Below, piece by piece: positions 10,801-33,631 of a stretch of DNA of 64,000 nt. Numbering within the stretch: position 1 is the first letter of the stretch; each line of letters opens with the position of its first letter. The notes under the pieces are model-generated. The model saw nothing but the letters and a program-made list of their open reading frames with translations. It was not told the DNA's origin and did no database searches. The position numbers and the translations under genes were made by a program. This DNA comes from Castor canadensis (Eukaryota > Chordata > Mammalia > Rodentia > Castoridae): contig NC_133403.1 of assembly GCF_047511655.1 (NCBI RefSeq), forward strand, positions 13,575,014 to 13,639,013, written 5' to 3'.

Positions 10801-13800
10801 AGAGAGCAGTACACTTTGCCTGGGGAGCTGCATTGGCCCCACCAGGACAGTTTGTGAGCTTGGGAAGGTCTTGAGGTGGCCTGCAATACTGCTACCAGCC
10901 AGTGTGATGCAGACTTGGTGCCACCTGGCCTTCCCTGCAGTGCACTCCTGGAGCAGGGCCTATAGGGTTTTCTTTTCCTCTGGGCAGTTCTCACCTCGGC
11001 TTTCCTGTTTTACCTTCCTAACAATAATGCCTGCTGGCCAGGAGGTGGCACTCCCACTACCAAAGGGGAAGGGCACCCTTTGAGGACTACAGAAGGGAGA
11101 GAAGCAAGGCACCTGGGGTTCTGTAAAAATACTTATTTCACACCAGCTCTAGATGCCTGGCCTGTTAGCTAAGTTTACAGGAAATGGGGAGTAAGGGTTC
11201 ACAGAGGCCACTCTGAAGGTAAATGGCAGAAAGGGTCCCAACCTGGCCTGGTTCAATCCCTGGCTTCAGGGACTTCCCAAATCATGGGTACTGATAAGAT
11301 GATGCAGTTTGGGGTTTTGCCTGTATACGGGATCACAAAACGCTGAATGATCACCAGCTGATTTCAGGGGTAGGAGGAGCACTGATTTCTGAAGAGGAAT
11401 GAGTGGGATGTTTTGAGCATTCAGTGATGCTTGTTTGGTTTTGGTGCATAGGAATGTCCTCCAGGGATGGAGCTTGGGAGCACCAGTTGCCACCACCCTC
11501 CCACCTCCGTCTAACTCTAATAACCCCACCACGAGGGAGCCGGGCTGAACAGAGCTGGTCCTCTCTATCACATAGCTGCAGACCATTTTCCTGGGGCCTA
11601 GACCCTTCTGTGTGGATTAAATGAGAAGACCTAAACCAGTGTCCCTACTAACAGCAAAAACATGTCATTCCTGAAAAGTTCTAAGAATCATGCAGAGCTG
11701 GACAAATGGCTCTTCTTTCATTGTTAAGTTGCTTTTGTTTTGCAGTCCTCGGGATCAAAACCAAAGGCCATATGCGTGCTAGTGCTCTGCCACCAAACTG
11801 CACCTCCAGTCCTAGATTGTTTTTGTTCACATCTTCTTTGGCTTGGAGTTACGTTGGTTTTCTCTTTCACATTGTGTTAGGTTTATGAGTCCTATCAGAT
11901 TTAAAAATGAGCATTACTTGCTCTTCTTTACTTCCATATCATCCTTCAGTTTCCAGAGGGACCTGCAGTGTCCTCCCTGGGAGGAGACAAAATTCAGATG
12001 TGTGGCAGGCTGAAGGGAAGCTGGCTTCAAAGTCAAACCTGTGTTCAAGATTCCCCCCTGCCACTTGCTGGGGATGAGCTGGGCATGATGCACCCTTGAG
12101 CTGTATTTCTGCCTCTGTCAGGAAACCCCTTACAGAAAGCACCTGGGCACCAAAAGCAGCCAGGTTAGGCTGCAGCCGTGGAAAATCTCACATACCTGGC
12201 CCAGCCTACTGAGAGACTGGCCCCCAAGGAAGAGACTAGCATGCGTGGGATATACTGGAGGGTAGCAAAGCACATCTGCTCAGGGTAGATGGGATCCATA
12301 CCCACTGACCAGTCAATGGGAACCACAATGATGGCCATTTGTACCAAAGGAAATGTGTGATGACTGTTCTCTACTTTGTGTTATTCTTGAGTCACTAAGC
12401 AGGCTAAGTGGGCCCAACATCCACCTCCTCAGTTCTGGTGGACTTGTTAACTATGTCTTTATTGAATCAAGTATGTAGAAGTGAAGTTCAAGAAGGAGAG
12501 GCAGGGGAAAATCAAAGTAAGTCTGGGATGTCCTGTCAGCATTCCAAGCATGGCACCACCATAATTCCCCATCCCACAGGGCAGCAAAGATCCCCTCATT
12601 CTCTGAAGAAATTTTCCAAAAATCCTCTTAAGGAGGACCCTCCTCCTCCCTGCAGGAATTGGGAGTTTTATGGTCAGGATTCAAGAGCATGGAAAGGGAG
12701 TGAGAACCCATGGAAGAACCAGGGTCTCTGGTGTCTCAGACTCACCAGAGGTGACAAATAGTGGAATGGAAATGATCTCATGGACGCTGGACACCTTGCA
12801 TCTTTTCTCCAACAATTCACAATTCCCTATTGCAGGCTATGTGACTAAACTGGTAAAGAGCCTGAGAAGAACTGGAGTCCCTGGGCTGAACCTGAGGCTG
12901 GAGTCACTCCAAAAGTGGCAGCAGGGGAGTTCCTGTAAGGGACTACCCCACACCATCCTGCAGAGAGGCCACTTGGGTTTCCAGAGAAATGCTAAACGCC
13001 AGGGTGATTGATCCAAAGTTTTTATTAGCGGAACTTACATAGGGGGCTGCAGTGTGCCTTGGAAACAGCGAGGGAGAGGTTGCCTAGGGGTGTCTACAGG
13101 AGGGTATTGGGTAAGGAGTTTCCTCTGAGGTTTCAGGAACTTGGCTGTGGGTGGGGCTAGCTAGTATCTACATGTTTAACATGATCGATCTTTCAGTATT
13201 TCAGGCGTTAACCTAAACAAGTTGACCAGTGTCTGGGAATATTCATGCCCCAGCTTACATTCAAGCCTTCAGGGGAAATTTTGCAGCTGTCCGGGTCACA
13301 GCAGTTAAGGCCTCTTGTTTCTCAAGACAAGGGGGAGGGTAGAAGAGCCCCAACTGGTCAAGCAGGGGACACATGCCACATTTAGCATCCACAGGCATAC
13401 CTTGCCAGGCCAGAGAGGAGGCTGAAGCTCTCCATCCACATGGGAAAGACTGTGACCCTCTGGGCAAGCCTGCTCCCCAGCATGTCTTGTCCCCATAAGG
13501 CCCCCTCAGTCTTGCAAATGCTATTAGCACCTTGAGCCCAGAAGCCACCACTTTTAAAATAAAGCTTGTTTTTCAAGCTCAAGTGTGGCTGCAGGTCTTT
13601 CTGGCTATCTTTGCCCCAAAAAAGATGAAAGTAAGAAAACTGTAAGTTAAGGAATACATGAGCCAGTACACTTCATCTGAGGTGACTATCTTGCAGTCAG
13701 TTTCCCTCAAGCCTTGCCAGGAATCCCATCATGAAATCAGTACCTAAACCCAAGAGAAAGAGGCTTGACCACTGTGTTTCAGAATATTCCTGGGAGGTAG

Positions 13801-14343
13801 AAAAAATGTGGGAGGAAGCTTCCAGAAATCAGACAATTTGCCTTCAGTGCTTGGTGACTGCTGTTTCCCACCTTACCGAGAATACATGCATTGGACAGGA
13901 GGCAAGAACTAGTCCCTCCTGGTGTCACAGGACAGACCAGCCAGGCCTTCTGTTCCCTGAATGGATGGACCTTTGGTGTATATGCTTTCAAAACATCCCA
14001 GTGACAACTTCTAGAGGGCCCTGTGCATACCTTTCTACTTTAGGCAGTTCAGAGCCTCAGGATTCCGTGAGCTGATGTGGGGTCCTGCCTGAAACAATAG
14101 ACCAGAGTGTTGCTCAAGAAACAAACAGTTTACTGCAACTGGATTCTGCCCCGGTTCCTAACAGTTGTGTTCTCTTCCTTCTCAGGGAGAAACAAAGGCG
14201 GCCCTACTCTCAGTGGCACTCCCACACTGGCAGAACGCGGCAGCCGGGAAGGATCCAGCCAGAGGATGCCCCGTCAGCCAAGTGCCACCAGGCTGCCCAA
14301 GGGGGGTGGGCCTGGGAAGAGCACCCCTCGGGGTGGCACATAG
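4684..14343 (+). CDS. MZT2: MZT2 (MOZART2) gene, three coding exons joined: 4684-4850, 5046-5194, 14186-14343
   Basis: MZT2 is a small subunit of the gamma-tubulin ring complex and helps recruit it to interphase centrosomes. The joined frame is 157 codons plus stop; human MZT2 proteins are 158. The N-terminal half contains the conserved helical segment with [20 protein letters not shown] and DPDVFKILVDLL, then [15 protein letters not shown]. The C-terminal half is the basic, Gly/Pro-rich tail with [20 protein letters not shown]. Phases fit (167, 149 and 158 nt), all introns are GT-AG, and no frame damage is seen. An in-frame ATG at 4600 would add 28 residues, but 4684 was chosen because MAA at that point matches the family start. 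The second intron is about 9 kb and holds SINEs and a Tigger-like remnant. The gene is divergent from SMPD4 and convergent with TUBA3. The human A or B copy cannot be assigned, so the plain symbol is used. Confidence 0.93.
5046..5194 (+). CDS. MZT2: MZT2 coding exon 2
   Basis: The acceptor is cccccag|G. The exon encodes [12 protein letters not shown] through [15 protein letters not shown] to MPETR and ends with one base of a Gly codon. The donor is GAG|GTCAGG, weaker than the consensus GTAAGT. Read-through of the donor would add an intron-coded tail with a stop at 5335-5337. Confidence 0.93.
5195..8769. other. MZT2 intron 2, first part, no gene recognised
   Basis: Largely single-copy-looking DNA. 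Open frames such as 5742-6371 (209 codons) are low-complexity, cross no recognisable splice structure and resemble no known family. No SINE was evident. Confidence 0.5.
8889..9095 (-). repeat. ID plus B1 SINE pair
   Basis: A minus-strand ID-like unit (plus-strand ctctaccactgagctatacccccag) is followed by a poly-T and a B1-like monomer (gagatggagtcttgctgtgttgccc...). Confidence 0.7.
9137..9222 (+). repeat. tRNA-derived SINE half
   Basis: ggaggtgtggctcaagtgtagagcac...cccagtactgc followed by poly-A. Confidence 0.75.
9370..9611 (+). repeat. Composite SINE
   Basis: A 7SL-like half (gtggctcacgcctgtaatcc, with a small internal duplication) is joined to a tRNA-like half (tggctcaagtggtagagcgcc) and a poly-A tail. 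Confidence 0.8.
9612..9692 (-). repeat. 7SL-like SINE fragment
   Basis: Minus-strand 3' part only: the plus strand shows 'agcctcctgagtgagattacaggcat'. Confidence 0.5.
9711..10140 (-). repeat. Composite SINE with three 7SL-like monomers
   Basis: On the minus strand one tRNA-like unit (plus-strand gtgctctactgcttgagcca) is linked to three successive 7SL-like monomers, each with a 'gatcctcc...cagcttcc' block (about 9858, 9973 and 10080). Most copies in the window have one or two monomers. Confidence 0.7.
10520..10551. repeat. (TG)n microsatellite
   Basis: Alternating TG with one CG interruption. Confidence 0.9.
11738..11815 (-). repeat. ID-like SINE fragment
   Basis: Minus-strand tRNA-like core: plus strand 'cctcgggatcaaaaccaaaggcc' and 'gctctgccaccaaactgc'. 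Confidence 0.55.
13015..13620. repeat. Possible LTR-type sequence, family unknown
   Basis: On the plus strand AATAAA (about 13558) is followed by an R/U5-like pyrimidine-rich end; on the minus strand an AATAAA lies near 13022. No TG/CA ends with a target duplication could be fixed. Confidence 0.25.
14186..14343 (+). CDS. MZT2: MZT2 coding exon 3 (C-terminal tail and stop)
   Basis: The acceptor is a pyrimidine-rich tract ending ttctcag|GG. The frame continues from exon 2 in the right phase and encodes the family-specific [23 protein letters not shown] tail, ending at TAG 14341-14343. The upstream in-frame codons from 14107 are intronic. Confidence 0.92.
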
Positions 14344-14497
14344 AACAGCAGAGCCAGTGGGCTACCCTCTTCTCCACAGATGCTGCCCCACCAGCCTGTG
14401 GATCACTGTCCTCCCAGCAGCCCCATGTGCCATTTCCTTCTGTTGGCTGTTTCTGAGAGGCTAAGCTACTGGACCAGATGTTGTCATTTTTGGACAT

Positions 14498-14503
14498 ATT
14501 AAA
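14498..14503 (+). terminator. MZT2: MZT2 polyadenylation signal ATTAAA
   Basis: An ATTAAA hexamer lies 155 bp after the MZT2 stop codon, at the end of a plausible short 3' UTR. It is the first canonical or near-canonical signal on the plus strand after the stop. Confidence 0.6.
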
Positions 14504-15297
14504 ACCCCAAAATTTAGAATGAATTCTATTTGCTGATTCTAGTTATGCTATGCAGAACTGAGTGACTTAAACCATTGACTTTGCCTTGGACCTGATTTTG
14601 GGTCAGAAGATACATGCATTACTGGGTCTTTATTGTAAACAGGTCAACATGCTTCCCTTGAAGCGAAAGGTCCCTGCAAGGTCAACCAGTGTTGGTGGCA
14701 GAGTGTGAGGATGGAGGGGAGCACTGCCTCCAAGTGACCACACTGAGGTCAACATAGATGTTGGGTGAGCATCTGTGGGTCACACATTCTGTGATTTCAC
14801 TAACACCACTTTCCCACCAAAAATGCCCTGACCTTTCACGCTTAACCCTGTCTCAGGGATTTCATGGACACTCCCCACCCAGACCTCAGATTTAAACCTT
14901 CCATTTCTTTGTTTTGAGTCAGGGTCTCACTACAATGTAGAATAGGCTAACCTCCAACTCATGATCCTCCTGCCTCTGTCTTCCCAGTGCTGGGCTCAAA
15001 GGCATGTGTCATCATACCCAGCTGAACCTTCCATTTCTAACCCTTTACAATTAATCAGCATGTCTCATCAATGGGGAATGCGCCACATAGCACTCAATGG
15101 AAAAAACCTAATTTAATTTTCTTAGGCACTAGCAAATCTTTATGCTTGAAAACCTTGGATTCCTCTCGAGCTTCAGCAGTATGTACAGCAATCCTGTTCC
15201 CAAGCACCCCAACAGCGCACTGTAAGACTAACCTTCCATGTGGCTCCCAAAGCTTGTCTACTCCTGTGGGCAGAGACAGCACAACAGAGAACTGGCG
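14504..15297. other. Intergenic gap between convergent MZT2 and TUBA3 3' ends
   Basis: The two polyadenylation signals are about 0.8 kb apart. Apart from one minus-strand B1 (about 14912-15024) nothing was recognised in it. Confidence 0.6.
14912..15024 (-). repeat. B1 SINE
   Basis: Read on the minus strand it is 7SL-like: gctgggtatgatgacacatg, the gggaagacagaggcaggagg block and a tail gtgagaccctgactcaaaac. It lies between the convergent genes. Confidence 0.75.
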
Positions 15298-15310
15298 TTT
15301 ATACAGAAAC

Positions 15311-15316
15311 TTTAAT
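15311..15316 (-). terminator. TUBA3: TUBA3 polyadenylation signal ATTAAA
   Basis: The minus-strand hexamer ATTAAA lies about 80 nt after the stop codon, giving a short 3' UTR. No AATAAA is closer. Confidence 0.6.
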
Positions 15317-15397
15317 TGTACACAACTCAAAAGCAGCCATGCTGAGGGGTGGCAAGAGACAGGAGGAGAGGAACACCTGCAAGCCGCACCCTCCAAC

Positions 15398-27906
<12,509 letters not shown>

Positions 27907-28340
27907 GGCCTTCTACCCGGAGCTCGATGCCTTCTCGCCTCCTCTCAGGCCCAAGCCACGCGTCCAACAGCCCCGCAGCCTCGCAGTACGCCGCGTCCTG
28001 ATTGGCTACTGCCTGCGCGATTACCATTGGTTCCAACAGCCTCGGGGCGGGCCCTGGGCTCAGAGCTCGATCATGATTGGCCACCTTCCTGGGCAAGGGA
28101 CGTGATTCTTCTGATTGGTCAAAACTTTTGGCGCGAAGTCGTGACCCGACAGGGGCGTCAAGTGCTGTGTTGGTGGGAAAAAGAGGGGCTGGGCCTTCTG
28201 GGCTGGTGCCTGATGAATGGCTGCAGAGGGGCGACCCCCGGGCCAAGGAAAGAGACCTGCTTATGGGAGTGGTACCTTATACCACCTGAGCCCCATATAG
28301 TCACCTGCAAAAAAAAAAACAAAACAAAAAAACCAGTCTC

Positions 28341-28640
28341 ATGCTGGGTGCTGTGGCTCACACCTGTAATCCTAGCTACTCCAGAGGCCAAGATCAGTAG
28401 GCTCACAGTTAGCAAGACCCCCCCCATCTCAACAAATAAGCCGCCATGTTGCATGCCTGTCGTTCCAGCTATGTGGGAGGAGATCACAGATTGAGGCAAT
28501 TTAGAAAAAACCTTGAGACCCCATCTAAAAAAAATAATTAGAGCAAAAAGGGCTGGGGACGTGGTTCAAGTGATAGAGCACCTGCTGAACAAGTGCCCGG
28601 CCCTGAGTTCAAAGCCCAATACCGCAATAACAACAATAAA
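28341..28640 (+). repeat. Composite SINE
   Basis: tgctgggtgctgtggctcac, second monomer near 28437, tRNA-like half from about 28549. Confidence 0.75.
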
Positions 28641-28929
28641 ACCTGTCTCACTACTAAACTTTATAGGATGGCAGGAGTTAACAAGGGCTGATAACCATGA
28701 AAAGACTTTGCAGGCTTAAGTTCGTTTAAACACAGGTAACGGCTACTTGGCATAGTGGGCTATTAAGAATTTAAAGTCCCTAGATAACCCAATTCTTCCA
28801 TGGTCACATGATGCAAACTGTGTGGTCAGTCACTGGTAAGCCTTAGAAGGGAGGAAGGGATTAATCTCACCTTTCAAGACACAGAAACTTCGGAGTGAGG
28901 GCTTTTTCCATCCCCACCCCTCCAGTACT

Positions 28930-29110
28930 GGGGTTTGTGTTTGAACTCAGGGCCTCGATCTTACTAGGCAGGTACTCTACCACTTGATCCATGGTCCCAG
29001 CATGGTTATTTTTCTGACTAGGGTCTTGCTTTTAATGCCTGGCAAGCCTAGACCTCCATTCTCGCAATCTTCACCTCCTGAATAGCTAGAAATATAAGTG
29101 TGAGTCACTG
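28930..29110 (-). repeat. Composite SINE
   Basis: Reverse of tRNA-like core (ctactctaccacttgatcca-like) and a degraded 7SL-like monomer. Confidence 0.65.
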
Positions 29111-29759
29111 TAAAGGGCTCAGAGTGGGAGCTCTTGAAGGAAGAATCTAGAAAAGTTTTCTAGGTAGCCAAGAGAACTGGTAGGGTGATGGTTGCAGCTG
29201 GAATGAGGGAAGAAAAGACTTAGAACGCCAAAGTTCTGAGGACCATGGGCTGTGGTGATGGGGGGAATTCTGAAGAAATGGACTGGTATAACCATGGCAG
29301 AGCAGGGAATGTGGTGGGTGGAAGATGGACAGCAACAGATGCAGGTTGGATTGACTGTTTAGTGGAAGCATGTGACAACAGTGTGAGGCAGGAGATGCCA
29401 TCCATGGCCATTACAGGAGGCCAGGGAATTTCCCATCCAACACCTTGGTGAAAGGACACACAGAATTTACAAGGTTCCTGGGAAGGAGGTTGATGTATTC
29501 ACTCCACTCCTCCTACTCTGTCAGATCTGCCCCACCATTCCTGCTGCTGCTCTGTGGGAAATTCTGTTTACCCCAGTAGAAGGGCCAAAATTCCTCTTCC
29601 ATCCTCAGAATCCTTGCTGGGCCCATGAATTAAATTAACATAAAACAGATTAAAGGAGAAAAGCATATAAGTTTTATTTAATACAAGTTTCATGTGGCAC
29701 AGGAGCCCTCAAGGAAATGAAATCCTAAAGAAGCAGTTAGAGTCAGTTTCTGATGCTGA
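29111..29759. other. No gene recognised
   Basis: Short open frames on both strands without family resemblance; part of it may be old repeat but none was identified. Confidence 0.3.
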
Positions 29760-29888
29760 GTCTCCATTTATCTGAGGGTTCAGTTACCTGTGGTCAATTA
29801 TGGTGTGAAAATATTACATAGAAAATTCCAGAAACAGGCAATTCAGAAAATAATAAATCTTAGTATATTGTCCAATATCTTACTGAAA
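29760..29888. mobile_element. Probable DNA-transposon remnant
   Basis: The string 'ggttcagttacctgtggtca...gaaaatattacatagaaaattccagaaa' resembles a common mammalian DNA-transposon consensus; family not fixed. Confidence 0.4.
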
Positions 29889-29889
29889 T

Positions 29890-30103
29890 AGCCTGATGCT
29901 GGTGGGCTCACCTCTGTAATCATAGCTATTTGGGAGGCTGAGATCAGGAGAACAGCCTGGGCAAATATAGTTAGTTCTCAAGACCCCCATCTCCAAAATA
30001 ACCAGAGCAAAATGGACTGGAGGTGTGGCTTAAGAGGTAGAACGCTTGCACTACAAACATGAAGCTGAGTTCAAACCCCAGTCCCACCAAAAAAAAAAAA
30101 AAT
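29890..30103 (+). repeat. Composite SINE
   Basis: 7SL-like half, 'ccagagcaaaatggactgg', tRNA-like half, poly-A. Confidence 0.8.
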
Positions 30104-30539
30104 AGCAGTCATGAGAATAGATTAAGTCCAGTTAAGTAGTTGTGTCTGTTTTTAGGAGGTGATGTTATAGGTGGGCTCCCATCTAGGTGAGGCCTCTATA
30201 TGGTATGAGTTTAAATGAAAAGCATTTTTATAAAAACCAAGGTCAGTAGTTGGGGCAAATATAAACCCAGAAGTCCAGAAGGCAGTCAACTGGGATTTCT
30301 AAATGTTGGATTTGAGGCATTTTTAGCTGGCGTGGGGGCAGGTAGTGATGATTTTGATGAATTTCCTAGTTTGTAGTTTGAATATCTCTAGTGATATCAT
30401 TGGGTGTTTTGGTGAACTTTTCAAGTGGCCTGTAGCAGATGTCCATATATGGCCTATTGAGGTCACTTCCCTGAAGTTTACATCAAGTTGAACAGCTTAA
30501 GCTTGTCAGGACTTTAGGAAAATTACAGTTTTTGTTTTC

Positions 30540-30886
30540 TTTTTTTTTTTTTCAGGAGGTTTAAACTCAGGGCTTCACACATAGCAAGCACTATTTGGCT
30601 GGGCTGGCCTCAAACTATGATCCTCTGGATTTCAGCCTCCCAAGTAGCTAGGATTACAGGCATGAGCCACTGGCACCCATCTTGATTTTTGTTTTGTTTG
30701 AGACAGTGGACTTTCTATTGCCCAGGCTGGTCTCAAACTCTTGACTTGTGTAATTTTCCACCTCAACCTCTGGAATAGCTGGGACTACAAGTACATGCCA
30801 CCATGCCTACCTAGTAGTTTGGTACCCCCACCCAATTCCTAGCTCATGCTAGGCAAGCCCTGTCCCACCCAGCTGCATCCTACCCC
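30540..30886 (-). repeat. SINE cluster (composite fragment, B1, ID fragment)
   Basis: Three minus-strand pieces in series: 30540-30680 (truncated composite), 30690-30812 (B1) and 30816-30886 (ID-like). Confidence 0.65.
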
Positions 30887-30909
30887 AGTAGTTTTTTGGC
30901 TTGGGTTTT

Positions 30910-31114
30910 TTTGGTTTTTTTTTTTTTTTTTTTTAGCAATCCTGGGCTTTGAACTCAGGCTGTCGTGATTGCTAGGAAAGCACTTTTCCACCTGAGCAAT
31001 TCTGCCAAGATAGGGTCTCACAAACTATTTGCCTGGGCTGGATTTGAACAGCAAGACTCCTGATCTCTGCCTCCCAAGTAGCTAGGATTACAGCCATGAG
31101 CCACCATTGCCCAG
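30910..31114 (-). repeat. Composite SINE
   Basis: Poly-T, reverse tRNA-like half and a 7SL-like monomer ending gattacagccatgagccacc. Confidence 0.75.
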
Positions 31115-31333
31115 CTAGTTTTAGTATTTAATGATTCCAAGTCATAATAAGGGTGGGAGAAAACTTAGAGATGCTCATTATTAATGAAATTCATAAAATG
31201 ATCAGAGTCCATTTACAAAGAGGAAAACATTAGTCAGTCAGTGAACATGGCACTGTTTGACAGCCCATAATGAGATATATTGTTTTTACTGAAACATAGA
31301 CTTGTTTCTCACATTCATTCCCCTTTCTTCAAA

Positions 31334-31455
31334 GATAAGCAGAGCTGTCACAATGGCATATGCCTGGAATCCTAGCACTCTGGAGGCAGAGGCAGAATGA
31401 TCTTAAGTTCAAGGCTAGCCATGGGCTAAATAGTACCACCCTGTCTCAAAAACCA
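31334..31455 (+). repeat. B1 SINE
   Basis: gcagagctgtcacaatggca, aatcctagcactctggaggc, aggctagcc and ccctgtctcaaaaacc. Confidence 0.75.
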
Positions 31456-31485
31456 AAACAAAGCAAATTGAAAAAGACAAAATAA

Positions 31486-31690
31486 CTCAGGCACCAGTGG
31501 CTCACACCAGTAATCCTAGCTACTCAGGAAGCACAGTTCAGGAGGATTGCAGTTCAAAGCCAGTCTGGACAAATAGTTTGCAAGACCCTATCTTGAAAAA
31601 AAAATCACAAAAAAGGGCTGGTGATGTGGCTCAAGGTGTAGACCCTGAATTCAAGCCCAAGTACCACACACATGTAAAAAAAAAAAAGAT
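31486..31690 (+). repeat. Composite SINE, tRNA half with internal deletion
   Basis: caggcaccagtggctcacac through 'gggctggtgatgtggctcaag' directly to gtgtagaccctgaattc, missing the anticodon-side part. Confidence 0.8.
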
Positions 31691-32117
31691 AAAATAAGAT
31701 TGATTTATTTGTAAAATAAGTTTAGTTCCTTAAGTTTTCCTGATTATTTACATAAGTACAGTGAGAGAGAGCATTTGATCCTATAGGCTCTTTTTATGTC
31801 TGTTTTTTTAAACAGACATGAAAAGGAATCAGCTTGAAGATTAACATCGAGGCTAAGAACTAAAGCCAAGGACTCACCACGACACTTTACACGCAGTACA
31901 AATTCCACTCAGCCAGGAAGTAACATTCCTTACTCATCTGAAAAACTAGGAATTTGTGAAACCAAGCACCAGATCAGTTTTTCCGAGGGAGCTTTATAAG
32001 CATTGTCTCCATAAAAACCACCTTTTGCTGTCTAGACATATCTGAAAATAAGACATTTTAGTCAAATCCTTGGTAATATAACTAATGTTTTCTATTGTGT
32101 CCTAGTAAAGGGAAATA
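31691..32117. other. No feature recognised
   Basis: Intergenic DNA without a recognisable gene or repeat. Confidence 0.35.
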
Positions 32118-32119
32118 GA

Positions 32120-32339
32120 TTTTTTTTTTTTTTGCAGTACTGGGGTTTGAACTCAGGGCCTCACACTTGCTAGGCAGGTACTGTACCACTTGAACCACTC
32201 CACCAGCCTTTATTTGAGTTGAGTATTTTCAAGATAGGGTCTCTCGAATTATTTGCCCACGCTTGCTTCCAACCACAATCCTCCTGATCTCTGCCTCCTG
32301 AGTAGCTAGGATTACAGGCGTGAGCCACTGATACCAGGC
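32120..32339 (-). repeat. Composite SINE
   Basis: Near-consensus minus-strand copy: gcagtactggggtttgaact ... ggattacaggcgtgagccac. Confidence 0.85.
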
Positions 32340-32501
32340 AATGAACAGATTTTTATTGAATCCATGCAAAGAACTATATTGTCATAACAACAAGAATATT
32401 CACTAACATATTTTAAATTCTGGAGGGATCAGAAAGGGAGAGAATGGTAAATCACTTAATTTTGTTTACAAATGTGTACTTTTGTTTACAAACATCCCAG
32501 G

Positions 32502-32593
32502 GCTGGGATGTAGCTCAGAGGTAAAGCACTTGCCTTGCATGCAAGGACCCCTGGGTTTGACCCCAGCACTGGAAAAAAATATATATATATATA
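32502..32593 (+). repeat. ID SINE with (TA)n tail
   Basis: gggctgggatgtagctcaga, ggtttgaccccagcactgg, then A-rich and TA repeats. Confidence 0.85.
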
Positions 32594-32599
32594 ATGCGT

Positions 32600-32965
32600 C
32601 ACATTGATGTAAACTACAGACAGCTTCAGAGAAAAGGAAAAAATGTTTCCTTAAGCCTAGAAAACAAAGCATTAAAAACCCCCAAATGCTCAAACACAAA
32701 GGCCATTAAGAAACAATTATCTTCATCAGTTTATTCAGTTGCATGAAATTAATTCTCGTTTTGCTTGATCTTGAATTAGCAGTCTTACAAATCCAGTTGT
32801 TCCGATAGTGTTCTAGAAATTACCCAGATCCAGTGGTAAGTTATCAGATACCTGGATTCCGAAGTTCTTGTCAGAGTCTTTTCTGGACTGTCTTTGAAGA
32901 AGAAGAAATTTTCAACTGTAGCTGATTGTAAGAGCTTTCAGGAATGTGTCAGAGTAAGACAATAA
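32600..32965. other. No feature recognised
   Basis: No gene or repeat assigned. Confidence 0.35.
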
Positions 32966-32970
32966 TTGTC

Positions 32971-33052
32971 TGCAGCCTCAATGGTAGAATGTTTGCCTAG
33001 TATGCGTCAGGCCGTGGGTTCCATCCCCAGCACCACAAAAATAAATGTTAAA
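32971..33052 (+). repeat. ID SINE
   Basis: gcctcaatggtagaatgttt, agtatgcgtcaggccgtgg, ccccagcaccacaaaaa. Confidence 0.75.
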
Positions 33053-33061
33053 AACAAATTG

Positions 33062-33265
33062 TCAGTTGCTGGGGGCTCATGGCTAGCCACTCCGGAGGCA
33101 GAGATCAGGAAGATAGCGATCTGAAGCCTAGGCAAAGAATTTGAGAGACCCTATTTTGAAAATACCCAACACAAATCAGGGCTGGTGGAGTGGCTCAGTG
33201 GTACAGTGCTATCTGAGTCATGGGTGGCTCAGTGGTAGAGTGCTAGCGGAGTCATGGCACCAAAA
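33062..33265 (+). repeat. Composite SINE with duplicated tRNA 5' half
   Basis: The string 'gtggctcagtggta(c/g)agtgcta...gagtcatg' occurs twice in tandem (about 33189 and 33223) and the box B part is missing. Confidence 0.7.
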
Positions 33266-33329
33266 ATGGTATCAGAAGGCTTAGTAGTGATAAATACCTC
33301 TGTTCTTGGGTTGGGCAGGAAACAAATTC

Positions 33330-33470
33330 AAGCGAGACACAAAAATGTAGTAAAAAAAAAGTTTATTAGGAAAGGAATTTAGTATAACAGAATAAAAGTG
33401 GGGAGAAATGGAAAAAAGGGAGAAATATTTTTTGCTCCTTATGTAGGAAATAGGAATAGAGATTCCAATT
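33330..33470 (-). mobile_element. LTR fragment (family shared with 54880-55105)
   Basis: Its reverse complement aligns with 54975-55105 around 'tttctcccttttttcc', 'acttttattc', 'ttatactaaattcctttcc' and the signal 'taataaac'. It is truncated by a SINE at 33471. Confidence 0.65.
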
Positions 33471-33561
33471 TTTTTTTTTTTTTAGTGGTACTGGGGTTTG
33501 AACTCAGGGCCTCACACTTGTTAGGCAAGTGCTCTACCACTTAAGCCACTTCACCAGCCTA
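33471..33561 (-). repeat. tRNA-derived SINE
   Basis: Poly-T, gtggtactggggtttgaact, agtgctctaccacttaagcc. Confidence 0.8.
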
Positions 33562-33631
33562 ATCTATCATATCTTGACTTGGACTCCGATCCAATATGTC
33601 TGTTTCTGTGAGAGGTAAGAACCATCCTCTC

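Larger units (their letters stand above)
10552..14185. other. MZT2 intron 2, last part
   Basis: Contains an ID-like fragment (11738-11815) and an LTR-like stretch (about 13015-13620) but no gene that could be supported. The open frames 12408-12761 and 13731-14075 show no family signature. Confidence 0.45.

Noticed and set aside
12408-13011. Two overlapping frames (117 and 113 codons) in MZT2 intron 2
   Set aside because: No recognisable motif, different frames, no conserved splice context.
13731-14075. 114-codon frame just before MZT2 exon 3
   Set aside because: No similarity seen; ends before the true acceptor at 14185 and is not in phase with exon 3.
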